A stretch of DNA of 42,915 nucleotides from Virgibacillus proomii (GCF_018916875.1 NZ_JAHLNO010000007.1:1-42915), one strand, 5' to 3'. Counted from the first letter of the stretch, positions 1 to 9,771 are shown. Notes: a model not told the origin generated them from the sequence alone. Program-made: numbers and translations.

Positions 1-95
1 GCGCGGGCAACGTGCTTCTCTTTGGCAATATCAACCCCAACAATTAAAATTTGCTCGGTAAGTTGTAAAATCTTTTCATTTTGTTTATAATGCAT
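1..95 (-). CDS. IS110-family transposase, N-terminal part (runs off the window)
   Basis: The minus strand opens with ATG at 95-93, preceded by a strong AAGGAGGA ribosome site at 101-108. The first 31 residues include VGVDIAKEKHVAR, which contains the first catalytic Asp of the DEDD (RuvC-like) domain of IS110 transposases. The rest lies left of the window, so completeness cannot be judged. The upstream non-coding stretch to about 240 should belong to the same element. A truncated relative lies at the other end of the window. Confidence 0.8.
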   Translation of the reverse strand, partial: MHYKQNEKILQLTEQILIVGVDIAKEKHVAR

Positions 96-240
96 AATAG
101 TCCTCCTTGGTTCTAATTTAAGGGTCCTTTTTACACCACATTACAGTGATCAGGACACCTCGTATCATACCAAGGGGGCTTTTTTTATTCAATCCTCATT
201 TTGCTTTATTACAGGAATGCTTTCCTATAGTGTGAAAAAG
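96..240 (-). mobile_element. Probable non-coding end of the IS110 element upstream of its transposase
   Basis: About 130 bases lie between the transposase start and the next recognisable sequence, with a G/C-run segment (AAGGGGGC and its surroundings, 169-182). In the IS110 family the non-coding end next to the transposase can encode the bridge RNA. The element boundary is not visible to me, so both the extent and the bridge-RNA idea are inference. Confidence 0.35.
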
Positions 241-440
241 ATATTTACCAAGTAGAGCGGATAGCTTTCCCTAAACCGTTAAAAAACTAATAAGAAGAAA
301 AATCATAACATTTATATAGTTTTTCAGCATTACCTGCTGATATTTTATAATTTTTCTTTTATAATTAACATTATAAGGTTTGTTTAATAAAAAATGAATC
401 TGATGGAGATTTAGTAGATGGGCATGTGAAAGATAATATT

Positions 441-465
441 AGAAAAACTTGGCTTCTCGCCAAGT
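441..465 (-). terminator. Rho-independent terminator-like hairpin
   Basis: ACTTGGC and GCCAAGT pair perfectly around a 5-nt loop, followed on the minus strand by TTTTTCT. No intact minus-strand gene ends here, so it may be left over from a lost gene. Confidence 0.55.
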
Positions 466-501
466 CTTTAGCGAAAGCTGTAATTTTTCTTATACTATAA
501 A

Positions 502-650
502 GTGAAACTTCATTTCTTGAAATGCTTTTCCCAAGAAATGTTAGTTGAACCAATCGGGCATTTAGGTGCCGTTTTCTCCCACTTTGACCCTTTGTATCAA
601 CTAAAGGCTCTTGAAGTGGGAATCTTACGGCACCTTACATGCGGGATAAA
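502..650 (+). repeat. Structured ATAAA-bounded repeat, copy 1 (149 nt, short form)
   Basis: It runs from GTGAAACTTC to GCGGGATAAA and is preceded by ATAAA at 497-501. It contains a hairpin near the left end (CATTTCTTG/CAAGAAATG). It also has a nested stem near the right end: outer AGGTGCCGT with ACGGCACCT, inner CTCCCACTT with AAGTGGGA. Small open frames across it follow the repeat and do not look coding. Related copies lie at 39999-40479 and 42043-42223. Confidence 0.9.
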
Positions 651-755
651 CCCTAAAATTTTATACTTTCCTATAGTACGAAGAAATATGATACATATTA
701 CTGAAATTTTCAGGCACCCTCTTAAACTGATCAAACTAAGATAAGGAGTTTGCTT

Positions 756-1334
756 ATGAGTCTTTTAGAAGATATTCTAACGCATAATCAAGATTTTGTA
801 GAAAAGAAAAAATATGAAAACTACCAAAGCAGTAAGTTTCCCAACAAACACGTACTTATTCTATCTTGTATGGATACGCGACTTGTCGAGCTTCTGCCAA
901 AGGCAATGAATATAGCCAATGGCGATGCCAAAATTCTTAAAACAGCTGGTGCACTTGTCTCCCACCCATTTGGTAGTATTATGCGCAGTATTTTAGTAGG
1001 AGTCTATGAGCTAGAAGTAGATGAAATCTGTGTCGTTGGCCACCATGATTGTGGAATGGCAAGTGTTAAAGCAGCACAAACATTAGAAAAAATAAAGCAA
1101 CGGGGGATTCGTCAGGAAACATTGGATACCCTACAATATTCCGGAGTCGATTTTAACCGATTTTTTAAAAGCTTTGATCGAGTAGAAGATAGTGTGAAGC
1201 ATAGTGTCTCTACGATCCGTAATCACCCTCTGATGCCGGTTACCGTACCGGTTCACGGTCTTGTGATGGATCCCAATACAGGGAAGCTGGATCTTATTGT
1301 AGACGGGTATCAAAAGTACAGGGCGTCCGTTTAA
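756..1334 (+). CDS. Beta-class carbonic anhydrase (YtiB-like)
   Basis: A 192-residue cytoplasmic enzyme that interconverts CO2 and bicarbonate. The zinc site is visible: Cys38 and Asp40 in SCMDTR, and His96 and Cys99 in GHHDCG. The length and overall pattern match the short YtiB-type beta carbonic anhydrases of Bacillaceae. ATG 756 is preferred over TTG 750 because AAGGAG at 743-748 is correctly spaced for the ATG. The gene is monocistronic and transcribed towards the SRP RNA gene. A structured repeat lies about 100 bases upstream, so its promoter may lie between 651 and 742. Confidence 0.9.
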   Translation: MSLLEDILTHNQDFVEKKKYENYQSSKFPNKHVLILSCMDTRLVELLPKAMNIANGDAKILKTAGALVSHPFGSIMRSILVGVYELEVDEICVVGHHDCGMASVKAAQTLEKIKQRGIRQETLDTLQYSGVDFNRFFKSFDRVEDSVKHSVSTIRNHPLMPVTVPVHGLVMDPNTGKLDLIVDGYQKYRASV

Positions 1335-1511
1335 GGCGCCCTATTGTTCGACCCAAGTAATTTGCTTGTAAATTCAATATAAAAAGCACTTAAAACTGGG
1401 CTACCACAGGCGCACTTCCCAGAACCGCACTTATATTTTAAACAGGACAATTTATCCCATGGCGACCTACATAGAGAAAATACGGTTAAGCGAATGGTAG
1501 CTCCATGATCA

Positions 1512-1546
1512 AATTAAAAACGCTCTAGCCAATTTGGTAAGAGCGT
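1512..1546 (-). terminator. Terminator of the SRP RNA gene
   Basis: On the minus strand ACGCTCT and AGAGCGT form a stem followed by TTTTTAATTT. It lies just after the end of the SRP RNA. Confidence 0.8.
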
Positions 1547-1556
1547 GTTTCATCTT

Positions 1557-1831
1557 ATGTATACCGTGCACCCATCGTCGATATGGTGACCCTATGCGTT
1601 ACCCAAGTTCATGGCTCGGCTTAGGCTATCCTGCGGCACACAGAAATAACCACTTACTGCTGCTTCCTCCCGGACCTGACAGGGTTCGTGGGTTTCTATT
1701 GCGCAGGACCTAAACGTCAACACCAATTCCTTGAGGCAGACCATAAAGTCATCGTACCTCGGATGGGAATTCAGCCTCGCTATAGCGGATTGCGAGTACA
1801 GGGCACCGCTACCTCCCCGCTTAGCACGGCA
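1557..1831 (-). ncRNA. scr: Signal recognition particle RNA, long Bacillus type (scr/4.5S-like)
   Basis: This minus-strand RNA of about 275 nt carries the conserved apical domain of SRP RNA: GTCAGGTCCGGGAGGAAGCA is the GGAA tetraloop region bound by Ffh. It also has the GTGCCGT... 5' side and the ...GTGCACGGTAT 3' side that form the Alu-type closing helix of Bacillus scRNA. The length agrees with the roughly 270-nt B. subtilis RNA. It has its own promoter and a terminator. In Bacillus it lies between tadA and dnaX. Here tadA is still upstream but about 5 kb away, and no dnaX follows in this window. Confidence 0.95.
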
Positions 1832-1837
1832 CTACTC

Positions 1838-1866
1838 ATTATAACGATAATAAAGAGAAAATGCAA
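1838..1866 (-). promoter_or_regulatory. Sigma-A-type promoter of the SRP RNA
   Basis: On the minus strand TTGCAT (1866-1861) and TATAAT (1843-1838) are separated by 17 bases. This places +1 near 1831, at the start of the SRP RNA. Confidence 0.8.
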
Positions 1867-2024
1867 TAGAAGATCATGGAAAAATTTCGGACTATTTACA
1901 AAAAAATATCGCACATCTTTTAAATACAAAATACTTTGTTTAGGAAATGGGTTAGTATGGCTCTTTTCTTCCGTTACCGCTTTTTTCTTTCACCGTCGTC
2001 TAAACTAAGCAGCTTTCACATAAA

Positions 2025-4421
2025 TTAATAGTCTGAACGTAACAAAGAATATGCCGAATGTTGATTAACTTTGTTTTTTATTGTTAATCCACCAATTAAA
2101 ATAAAAACCCCAATAATTGCAACGGATAAGATAAAATACAGGATATAGATATATGTGGGATAAATATGATCAATCATCAGCAGAATTATTAGAAACACAC
2201 CTAAACTAATCACCGAAGCAATTGTCAGATAACTATACATCTCCAACCTTAAAAATCGCAAAACTTGTTTTTTATTCATACCAATTGAAAGATACGTCCC
2301 CCAGATTTTCCTTTGTGCATGATATTTACTAAACACAATGACAACAATACTAATTACGGCCAAAATAACAGAAGCTAAAAAAGCTACTTGCCCTATTATC
2401 CCAATTAAATTTGAAATTTTTGTATCTTCAACCATAAAATTATTATCCTGATATAAACTTCCTGGTGTAGTCGAAACCATATGATGAATAAAGTTTCTAA
2501 TTTCCTTCTTCTGTGCCGCTGTTATATCATCATCCTCGTATATAGAAAGTTCTTCATATCCAGGAAATAACTGATCCGCTATTGCCTTTTCTTCATCCAG
2601 TACAATTGTAATCGTGTCATAATCAGCAAATGGTTCTTTTATCACATTCCATACTTCATAATCCCACTGTTTGGTTTTTAATGTAGATGCTTCTTTATAT
2701 TTTCGTATCAAACGTATTGTTTCCCCTTGCCATTTTTCCAAAGATAGATTGGCTGAATCTGGTATATGTAGGATCGCCTTTCTAGCAAAACTTTCATACA
2801 TTCCCTTACCATATATTTTTTCAAATGCTTCTTTATCTAAAAGAATATATTTCACATCAGGAAGGATTACTTGATGATCATATGTGTTTAGTTGTTCGCT
2901 GTTCGCTAAATCATCGTTAATTAAAGCATGTACATCTGCCATAAACGGGATCTTTTCAACACGCTCTATTCCTTCCATATGCTCTATAGTGTCTACATCT
3001 TTCTTAAAAAAATAGACTGGTTTACTATTTAGTACCTTGAAATTGTCAATATTTTCATAGCCATATGTTTCTTGTGACACAAGATAGTGGAAGTCCTTTG
3101 TATCCCAGATACCTGCCGTCTCTTTTTGTAATAAAATGGAAAATGAAACTACTAATATCGAACTAGATAAACTTAACATAATAAACAGCGACTTTATTGG
3201 ATTCGTAAACAGTTGTCGAAGCAATTGTTTATATTTAAACGTGTTCACTTTTTTAATCCATGTAACCTGTATTACTTCTGTTTGGTTTCGTTGTTCAATT
3301 ACATCATGTATAGAATGGGTTTGTACTCTTTTAATCGACATTAAGGAATAAATCACTATGGTTATAAATACAATGAGCAAATACATGATAACCAGAATAA
3401 CAAGCAATAAAATATTGGTAAAGCTTAATTGTCCTTCTGCATATGTGGTTTTAATAATATAGTAGTGAGCTGGTATGCTAATTGGGACAGCCACTAAAAT
3501 TCCCAAGCTGAAAATAATCAAGCATTGATAGAAGCAAATCAGATTAATGGTGTTAGGACTTGCTCCAAAGTTTTTAAAAAGACCAAGTTTTTTCTGTTGA
3601 TCGAGATTAAAATAAAAAAACAAAACAGATATTGCTAATAAAGTAGTAATAAGCATAATGACTATATATATAAACGATAAGTTACTTATTGTATCGTAAT
3701 CTTTAAGTCCTAGATCAAATAATCGACTATTAATGATACCATTATTAGCATTATAATTATCTAAAAGATTGGTTGTTGAAGATATCGCTCTTTTTTTACT
3801 TCCGTTAAATGCAAATAAAAAGTTATAATTATTGGTTTCCCTATTTACATATTCTTTAGAAACAAATATATTCGGAAAATCATTTATCCCTCGTTTCATA
3901 TTTATTGGTACTGTCCAGTTTGCCGAATAATCTTGAATGATTCCTGATAGTGTTACCTTTTCCGACCGATGATTAATTTGTAACACTTTTTTTTCTCCAA
4001 TTTTCCAATCCATATCCAGTGCTTTTAAATAGCTTTGTTCTATCGCTACTTCATTTTTTTTGGTTGGAAAGGTTCCGTTTAGTAATTTAATTTTTCCATA
4101 CATAATTGCATCTTGATCCATCCAGCCGACGGTGATTGTTTTTCCATTGTTTGCTTTTACCGTATTTAATAATTGAAACTGTCCTACTCCATCAACCTTT
4201 TTAGCTACGGATTTTTTTGTTTCATGAACTCCAAACAAAACACCAGAATGCGAACCATATTGTTTGTATGCATTTTCTACTAATTTGGTTTTAATTGCTT
4301 CCGTTCCTGAATAAATGGATAGAATAGTGGCCACGGAAACAGCTATTGTAACTACCAGCAGAAACAACCAGTTTTTCCGAGATAGCAGCAAACGAATTGA
4401 CAATTTAAACATGTTCCCCAT
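2025..4421 (-). CDS. ABC transporter permease, double FtsX/MacB type
   Basis: A membrane protein of 798 residues. A first transmembrane segment (about 15-37) is followed by an extracellular domain to about 240. Three helices follow (about 245-365), then a second half that starts with a helix near 410-430, a further outer domain (about 435-680) and three C-terminal helices (about 685-790). This is the two-times-four-helix plan of FtsX-domain exporters of the MacB/bacitracin-resistance class. It overlaps the upstream ATPase gene by 17 bases, so the two are translationally coupled. Such pairs expel or detach peptides and lipoproteins, or confer immunity to bacteriocins. The substrate is not evident, but the divergent gene for a secreted basic peptide is the obvious candidate. 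No two-component system adjoins it. Confidence 0.85.
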   Translation of the reverse strand: MGNMFKLSIRLLLSRKNWLFLLVVTIAVSVATILSIYSGTEAIKTKLVENAYKQYGSHSGVLFGVHETKKSVAKKVDGVGQFQLLNTVKANNGKTITVGWMDQDAIMYGKIKLLNGTFPTKKNEVAIEQSYLKALDMDWKIGEKKVLQINHRSEKVTLSGIIQDYSANWTVPINMKRGINDFPNIFVSKEYVNRETNNYNFLFAFNGSKKRAISSTTNLLDNYNANNGIINSRLFDLGLKDYDTISNLSFIYIVIMLITTLLAISVLFFYFNLDQQKKLGLFKNFGASPNTINLICFYQCLIIFSLGILVAVPISIPAHYYIIKTTYAEGQLSFTNILLLVILVIMYLLIVFITIVIYSLMSIKRVQTHSIHDVIEQRNQTEVIQVTWIKKVNTFKYKQLLRQLFTNPIKSLFIMLSLSSSILVVSFSILLQKETAGIWDTKDFHYLVSQETYGYENIDNFKVLNSKPVYFFKKDVDTIEHMEGIERVEKIPFMADVHALINDDLANSEQLNTYDHQVILPDVKYILLDKEAFEKIYGKGMYESFARKAILHIPDSANLSLEKWQGETIRLIRKYKEASTLKTKQWDYEVWNVIKEPFADYDTITIVLDEEKAIADQLFPGYEELSIYEDDDITAAQKKEIRNFIHHMVSTTPGSLYQDNNFMVEDTKISNLIGIIGQVAFLASVILAVISIVVIVFSKYHAQRKIWGTYLSIGMNKKQVLRFLRLEMYSYLTIASVISLGVFLIILLMIDHIYPTYIYILYFILSVAIIGVFILIGGLTIKNKVNQHSAYSLLRSDY

Positions 4422-5082
4422 TCTCCTTCAGTACTCCATCATGCATGGTATATAGATAATGAGGAATGCGAATTAACTTTTGTTCGTGGGTAACAATAAC
4501 AAGAGCAACGTCCTTCATTGTACTTAAATTTATTAAAACATCCATCATCTTCTCGGTAGTTTTCTGATCAAGATTCCCCGTGGGCTCATCAGCAAAGATA
4601 ATTTCCGGAGATGTAATTATTGCCCTTGCTATCGCAACTCTTTGTTGCTCTCCACCAGATAAATAATTGGGGTATTTATCCAAGTGAGAATAAATATCTA
4701 ACTCTCTAGCAATTTCTTCTGTACGCAGCTCATTATTTTGAACATTTAAAAAGTGTAACGGTAATTCTATGTTTTCCCTTACTGTAAATTCAGGAATTAA
4801 GTGAAACGCTTGAAATACAAACCCAAAGGAATTTCCTCTAATTTTCGCTTGTTCTGTTTCAGGCAATATATATAGTGATTTATTTTTATAAAAGACACTC
4901 CCTTGACTAGGCGGTTCTATACCGCCTAACATACTTAAAAGTGTTGATTTCCCGGATCCGCTCTTTCCTTCGATGACATGGATTTCTCCTTTGTTAATAG
5001 ATATAGAGGTTGATTTAACCACATTACTAGCATTGCTATTATAAAACTTACTAATTCTTTCCGCTCGTAATAAACAGTTCAA
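4405..5082 (-). CDS. ABC transporter ATP-binding protein (LolD/MacB-like)
   Basis: About 225 residues. Visible motifs are Walker [10 protein letters not shown] (about 39-47), a Q-loop in FVFQAFHL, the signature [14 protein letters not shown], Walker [11 protein letters not shown] and the switch His in VIVTHE. The open frame extends to a TTG at 5103, but no ATG is available. TTG 5082 is chosen because GGAGG at 5096-5092 lies at good distance from it; the longer frame would place the ribosome site inside the gene. It powers the overlapping permease. Its closest functional class is the FtsX-type exporters that act on substrates at the outer face of the membrane. Confidence 0.88.
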   Translation of the reverse strand: MNCLLRAERISKFYNSNASNVVKSTSISINKGEIHVIEGKSGSGKSTLLSMLGGIEPPSQGSVFYKNKSLYILPETEQAKIRGNSFGFVFQAFHLIPEFTVRENIELPLHFLNVQNNELRTEEIARELDIYSHLDKYPNYLSGGEQQRVAIARAIITSPEIIFADEPTGNLDQKTTEKMMDVLINLSTMKDVALVIVTHEQKLIRIPHYLYTMHDGVLKENGEHV

Positions 5083-5165
5083 ATGCCCTACCTCCAATTT
5101 CAACTCATTTTTACTAGCAAATAGTATTAGATATCAAACATTTCAATAAAAAATGATTATTCTCA

Positions 5166-5185
5166 CCAAATAATATATTATTTGG
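5166..5185. promoter_or_regulatory. 20-bp perfect palindrome between divergent genes; candidate operator
   Basis: CCAAATAATATATTATTTGG is a perfect dyad in the intergenic region between the ABC transporter (minus) and the secreted peptide gene (plus). It is followed directly by TATAAT (5186-5191) and preceded by TTCTCA (5160-5165), a weak -35. The dyad therefore fills a 20-bp spacer, a geometry seen at promoters of MerR-type regulators. No regulator gene is adjacent, so the operator role is inference. Confidence 0.5.
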
Positions 5186-5226
5186 TATAATATGGTCAAC
5201 AGGCCTGTTATAAAAATTTAAAACAC

Positions 5227-5628
5227 ATGAAGTTGAACGTTAAAAGATTCATAGTCTTATCCGCTTTATTTATACTAATTTTAACACCTATAACAGTTAG
5301 TGCTTATTCAAAGTCTTATTCCTTTGATATAGCTCACCGTGTTCAGGGGAAAACTAAGTTCAATTTAAAAGCCAAAACAACGAGCACTGAAGTAAAAGGT
5401 GATACGTATACTGCTAATGGGAAAAAGAAAAAGAGTAAGTCCTCTTATAAAGTATATTTAAATAAAGGCTTATCATCAAAAGCAACAACAAACATCCCAG
5501 CTAATGGTTTATACTATAAACGTAACTTTGGTAAAACAAAAAAAGGAACCTATACAGTCGAAGTAATAAAGACAAAAAAAGGTGATTATGGTGATAGAAT
5601 AAAGGGAAACGGTAAGATTATACAATAA
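5227..5628 (+). CDS. Small secreted Lys-rich protein of unknown function
   Basis: 133 residues. A clear Sec signal peptide (basic start, hydrophobic core about 9-22, cleavage after VSA near 26) precedes a mature part of about 107 residues. The mature part is very rich in Lys, Thr, Ser and Gly, has alternating polar/hydrophobic beta-type segments and no Cys. I do not recognise a family. A bacteriocin or toxin-like secreted peptide, with the divergent ABC transporter as immunity or export pump, is the most natural reading, but this rests only on context. The ribosome site is weak: no good Shine-Dalgarno is seen before ATG 5227. TATAAT at 5186 is the likely -10. Confidence 0.7.
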   Translation: MKLNVKRFIVLSALFILILTPITVSAYSKSYSFDIAHRVQGKTKFNLKAKTTSTEVKGDTYTANGKKKKSKSSYKVYLNKGLSSKATTNIPANGLYYKRNFGKTKKGTYTVEVIKTKKGDYGDRIKGNGKIIQ

Positions 5629-5637
5629 AAACAGAAG

Positions 5638-5838
5638 GAGGTTGGGACATAACAAAAAGGTTTGCTTAAAAGACGAACGATAATTGAAAATAGAGGAAGG
5701 CCTAGGCGAGACCCCGGATTGCAAAGCAACCGTAGGCTCGCCAGCCGCCCACGGAAAGCGGAGTATATTTCTGAAGCGGTTTTCAAAAGCCAATTGATTC
5801 GGATTTATCTTTTGATTAAATACTTTTGTCTCAACCTC
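5638..5838. repeat. MITE-like element with GAGGTTGGGACATAAC ends (201 bp)
   Basis: The left end GAGGTTGGGACATAAC and the inverted right end (TTTTGTCTCAACCTC) match at 13 of 16 positions. The interior is GC-richer than its surroundings (5697-5765) and holds no convincing gene. It belongs to the same family as 20850-21141. It lies between the secreted peptide gene and the vanZ-like gene. Confidence 0.7.
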
Positions 5839-5866
5839 ACACCGTAAAAGAGAAAGGAAGGTTACC

Positions 5867-6439
5867 ATGTTTTGGATAACTGATATTTTTTTATACATAC
5901 TCTTACCTGGAATCGCCATATACGCATTATTTCGGTTACTACTCATGTATAAATATAAATTGAACTTACGTAGTGAAATACGAAACTTGACTATTTATCT
6001 ATATTTATTAGGTTTTACCTTTATTGTATGGTTAACGCCAGCTCCTGATTTTGGCTATTTACCGATTAATCTAGTTCCTTTTAAAACAATAATGGAACTA
6101 TTTAGCAATGATTTATCTTTTTATATTATTGCCAGTAATTTATTCGGAAATATTATCTTAACTTTACCTATCGGGATATTTATTGTTTACAAATGGAAAC
6201 AGATAAAATTTTTAAATCTACTATGTATTGGTTTAGCTGTTCCAATTATGATTGAATCCATTCAATATATCCTCTATTACATTGGATATGGGAGCAGATC
6301 TATAGATATAGATGATGTTATTTTAAATATGACGGGAATACTAATTGGCTATTACCTATCACGATGGGCATTCCATTTATATCAAATGAAGAAAAACTCT
6401 AAGCAGCCAATTAACTCCGCTATGAAAGGAAGGGGTTAA
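5867..6439 (+). CDS. VanZ-family membrane protein
   Basis: 190 residues with about five transmembrane segments. VanZ-family landmarks are present: INLVPFKT (about 66-73), NLFGNIILTLPIG (about 91-103), an E-S-I-Q membrane motif and DIDDVILNMTGILIGY near the C terminus. The founding member gives low-level teicoplanin resistance, but most family members have no known role. A good ribosome site (AAGGAAGG) precedes ATG 5867. It stands alone behind a MITE-like element, in the block that separates tadA from scr. Confidence 0.85.
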   Translation: MFWITDIFLYILLPGIAIYALFRLLLMYKYKLNLRSEIRNLTIYLYLLGFTFIVWLTPAPDFGYLPINLVPFKTIMELFSNDLSFYIIASNLFGNIILTLPIGIFIVYKWKQIKFLNLLCIGLAVPIMIESIQYILYYIGYGSRSIDIDDVILNMTGILIGYYLSRWAFHLYQMKKNSKQPINSAMKGRG

Positions 6440-6452
6440 CCTTCCTTCTATT
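6426..6452 (+). terminator. Stem-loop at the end of the vanZ-like gene
   Basis: AAGGAAGG and CCTTCCTT pair around GGTTAA, which includes the stop codon, followed by CTATTA. The T tract is weak. Confidence 0.4.
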
Positions 6453-6529
6453 ACTTAATAAAGCGAGGGTTTCTTTTGCTCACACGGATGGTTAAATGAA
6501 CAATCGGTTATTTGACTTACAGTTGGATC

Positions 6530-6612
6530 CCACCAAGCTTTTCCTCCTAGATTTCACCTCGTGGCCTGAAAGAGCAGATCTTACTGCCAGTTACATGCGG
6601 TATAAATTAGTA
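6530..6612 (+). repeat. Diverged right half of the ATAAA-bounded repeat
   Basis: A 28-nt stretch ending at ATAAA (TCTTACTGCCAG followed by TTACATGCGGTATAAA) differs from the right end of the repeat family at 5 positions. The preceding CTTTTCCTCCTAGA resembles the TTTTCTCCCACTTAGA segment. No left end is recognisable. It is best read as an old, decayed copy. Confidence 0.5.
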
Positions 6613-6767
6613 CTTGATGTCCGTCTAAATTCATGACAACATCCTTGATCGAGATGGGTGTAGCTAAAAAGCGATCTTACGATGAAAAGAAAAACAATAA
6701 TCCTGCAATCCTGTTTTTTTCATACCTGAGATTCCTTATCCTTTCTCTTCTTTCGCTATTAACCTTT

Positions 6768-7810
<1,043 letters not shown>

Positions 7811-7823
7811 AGGAGCAAACGGA

Positions 7824-8357
7824 TTGGATTCATCATTAAACCGCACAACTGTTCTATTTGTAGATATTATTAATGATTTTAACTTTAATGGTGGGGATAA
7901 ATTATTAGCTAATACAAAGGAAATACTTCCCCATCTCATTTCTCTAAGAACCTTTGCCATAGAAAATCAGTTGCCTATTATTTATGTTAATGACCATTAC
8001 GGCATTTGGCAAGCCGACTTTCAAAAAATTATTGATTATTGTTATAATGACCAAAATAAAGAAATTATCACATCAATACAACCGAGTAATCATGACTATT
8101 TTTTAATTAAACCGCAGCACTCTGCTTTTTTTCAAACCCCTTTACAATCCTTGTTATCCGAATTAGGAAGGGATCATCTAATAATGGCTGGAATTGCTGG
8201 CGATATTTGTATTTTATTTACAGCGAAAGATGCCTATATGTACGGCTATCATATGCACATACCGAAAAACTGTATGGCTTCTGAAGAAAAAGACAATAAT
8301 GATTACGCCTTATATTTATTACATTCTGTGATGAAGGCAGATATTAAACCAATATAA
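7824..8357 (+). CDS. Isochorismatase-family cysteine hydrolase (YaaI-like)
   Basis: 177 residues with the family triad: Asp14 in VDIINDF, Lys96 in LIKPQHSAFF and Cys129 in GIAGDICI. Such enzymes hydrolyse isochorismate, nicotinamide or related amides; the substrate cannot be named here. The start is TTG 7824 with AAAGGAG about 8 bases upstream. Position next to sleL and divergent from tadA matches B. subtilis yaaI. It is transcribed with sleL, which begins 66 bases after its stop. Confidence 0.85.
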   Translation: MDSSLNRTTVLFVDIINDFNFNGGDKLLANTKEILPHLISLRTFAIENQLPIIYVNDHYGIWQADFQKIIDYCYNDQNKEIITSIQPSNHDYFLIKPQHSAFFQTPLQSLLSELGRDHLIMAGIAGDICILFTAKDAYMYGYHMHIPKNCMASEEKDNNDYALYLLHSVMKADIKPI

Positions 8358-8423
8358 TTAGCATAACCACCCTCTTCTTTTCATAAATTGAAAGTAGCAT
8401 ATTTTATGAAAGGAGGAGATTTT

Positions 8424-9716
8424 TTGCAAATATATGTAGTAAAACCAGGAGACTCACTGTATACAATTGCAACTACATATAATACAACGACACAAGCATT
8501 GACTGACGCAAATGAGCTTGATGCTCCGGACAAACTTGTTGTCGGTCAAGCCTTAGTAATCCCTATCATTGGTCAATATTACTTTACTCAACCTGGAGAT
8601 AGTTTATTTTCGGTTGCTCAAAAGTTCGGTATCTCTTATCAAGAGTTGGCTCGAGTTAACGCGATTCCCCCGGGTAATATTATTCCGGTTGGCTTTCGGC
8701 TTTATATCCCCCCGGCTCCAAAGCGACCAATTACGACCAATGCATATGTCGAACCAACGGGAAGTACCGTTTCGGATACATTGAAAAATTCAACTGCTAA
8801 AGCAGCTCCATATCTAACATACCTTGGAATTTTCAGCTATCGTGCTGGACGAGATGGAAGCTTGACACCTCCACCTTTAGACGGCTTAGCTGAAATTGCT
8901 GAGCGAAATCGGACAGCTAAAATGCTCGTTATAACAAATCTCGAAGGCGGACAATTCAGTGCAGAGCTAGGGCATATTATTCTTACCGTACAAAGTGTGC
9001 AAAATACGTTATTAGATAACATTATTAATACAGCAACTTCTGGAAAATACAAAGATGTGCATTTTGATTTCGAATTTTTACCTAGTAATGATCGCGAAGC
9101 ATACAATGCTTTTTTACGAAAAGCTAAACAGCGTCTGTCACAAGCAGGACTATTAATGTCAACCGCTTTAGCACCAAAGACTAGTGCCGCACAGACCGGG
9201 CAATGGTATGAAGCACATGATTACGCGGTTCACGGAGAAGTTGCTGATTTTGTTGTATTAATGACTTACGAGTGGGGATATAGTTACGGACCACCATTAG
9301 CAGTGTCACCCATTGATGAAGTCCGAAAAGTTGTTGATTATGCACTTACTGTAATACCTGCTAATAAAATTTTATTAGGACAAAATTTATATGGTTATGA
9401 TTGGACATTGCCTTATGTAGCCGATGAGGGAAAGCCTGCCCAAGCAATAAGTCCACAACGTGCGATTCAAATTGCAAGAGAAAATAATGTAGAGATTAAG
9501 TTTGATCAAGGAGCACAAGCGCCATTTTTTATTTATACAGATACACAAGGGACGCGGCATGAGGTCTGGTTTGAAGATGCACGATCCATTCAAGCCAAGT
9601 TTGATTTAATTAAAGAATTAAACCTATTAGGAATATCTTATTGGAAGCTCGGCTTAGCATTTCCACAAAATTGGCTTCTTTTACAAGATCAATTTACAAT
9701 TACCAAAGTAGAATGA
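8424..9716 (+). CDS. sleL: Spore cortex-lytic enzyme SleL/YaaH (LysM-LysM-GH18)
   Basis: 430 residues. Two LysM domains lie at about 2-47 and 51-97, each opening with a PGDSL-type motif, followed by a GH18 N-acetylglucosaminidase-type domain (about 110-430). HFDFEFLP holds the catalytic Glu of the DxxDxE-type motif. The protein sits in the spore coat/cortex region and cuts cortex muramic-lactam peptidoglycan fragments during germination. An upstream TTG at 8388 extends the frame, but AAAGGAGGAG at 8410-8419 fits TTG 8424, and the B. subtilis protein has nearly the same length (427). It shows that the organism forms spores. Confidence 0.92.
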   Translation: MQIYVVKPGDSLYTIATTYNTTTQALTDANELDAPDKLVVGQALVIPIIGQYYFTQPGDSLFSVAQKFGISYQELARVNAIPPGNIIPVGFRLYIPPAPKRPITTNAYVEPTGSTVSDTLKNSTAKAAPYLTYLGIFSYRAGRDGSLTPPPLDGLAEIAERNRTAKMLVITNLEGGQFSAELGHIILTVQSVQNTLLDNIINTATSGKYKDVHFDFEFLPSNDREAYNAFLRKAKQRLSQAGLLMSTALAPKTSAAQTGQWYEAHDYAVHGEVADFVVLMTYEWGYSYGPPLAVSPIDEVRKVVDYALTVIPANKILLGQNLYGYDWTLPYVADEGKPAQAISPQRAIQIARENNVEIKFDQGAQAPFFIYTDTQGTRHEVWFEDARSIQAKFDLIKELNLLGISYWKLGLAFPQNWLLLQDQFTITKVE

Positions 9717-9771
9717 TAGCTTCTTTTCTATTGATACTTAAAACATGGCACGTTCTTTTGGAAAACGTTTC

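Noticed and set aside
502..744. Protein of 80 residues
   Set aside because: The frame lies mostly in the structured repeat; the same kind of frame appears in other copies (40319-40501) and has no ribosome site.
1688..2008. Protein of 106 residues
   Set aside because: It is antisense to the SRP RNA and its promoter, and has no protein family features.
5509..5946. Minus-strand protein of 145 residues
   Set aside because: It runs across the end of the secreted peptide gene, a MITE-like element and the vanZ start, and has no coherent features.
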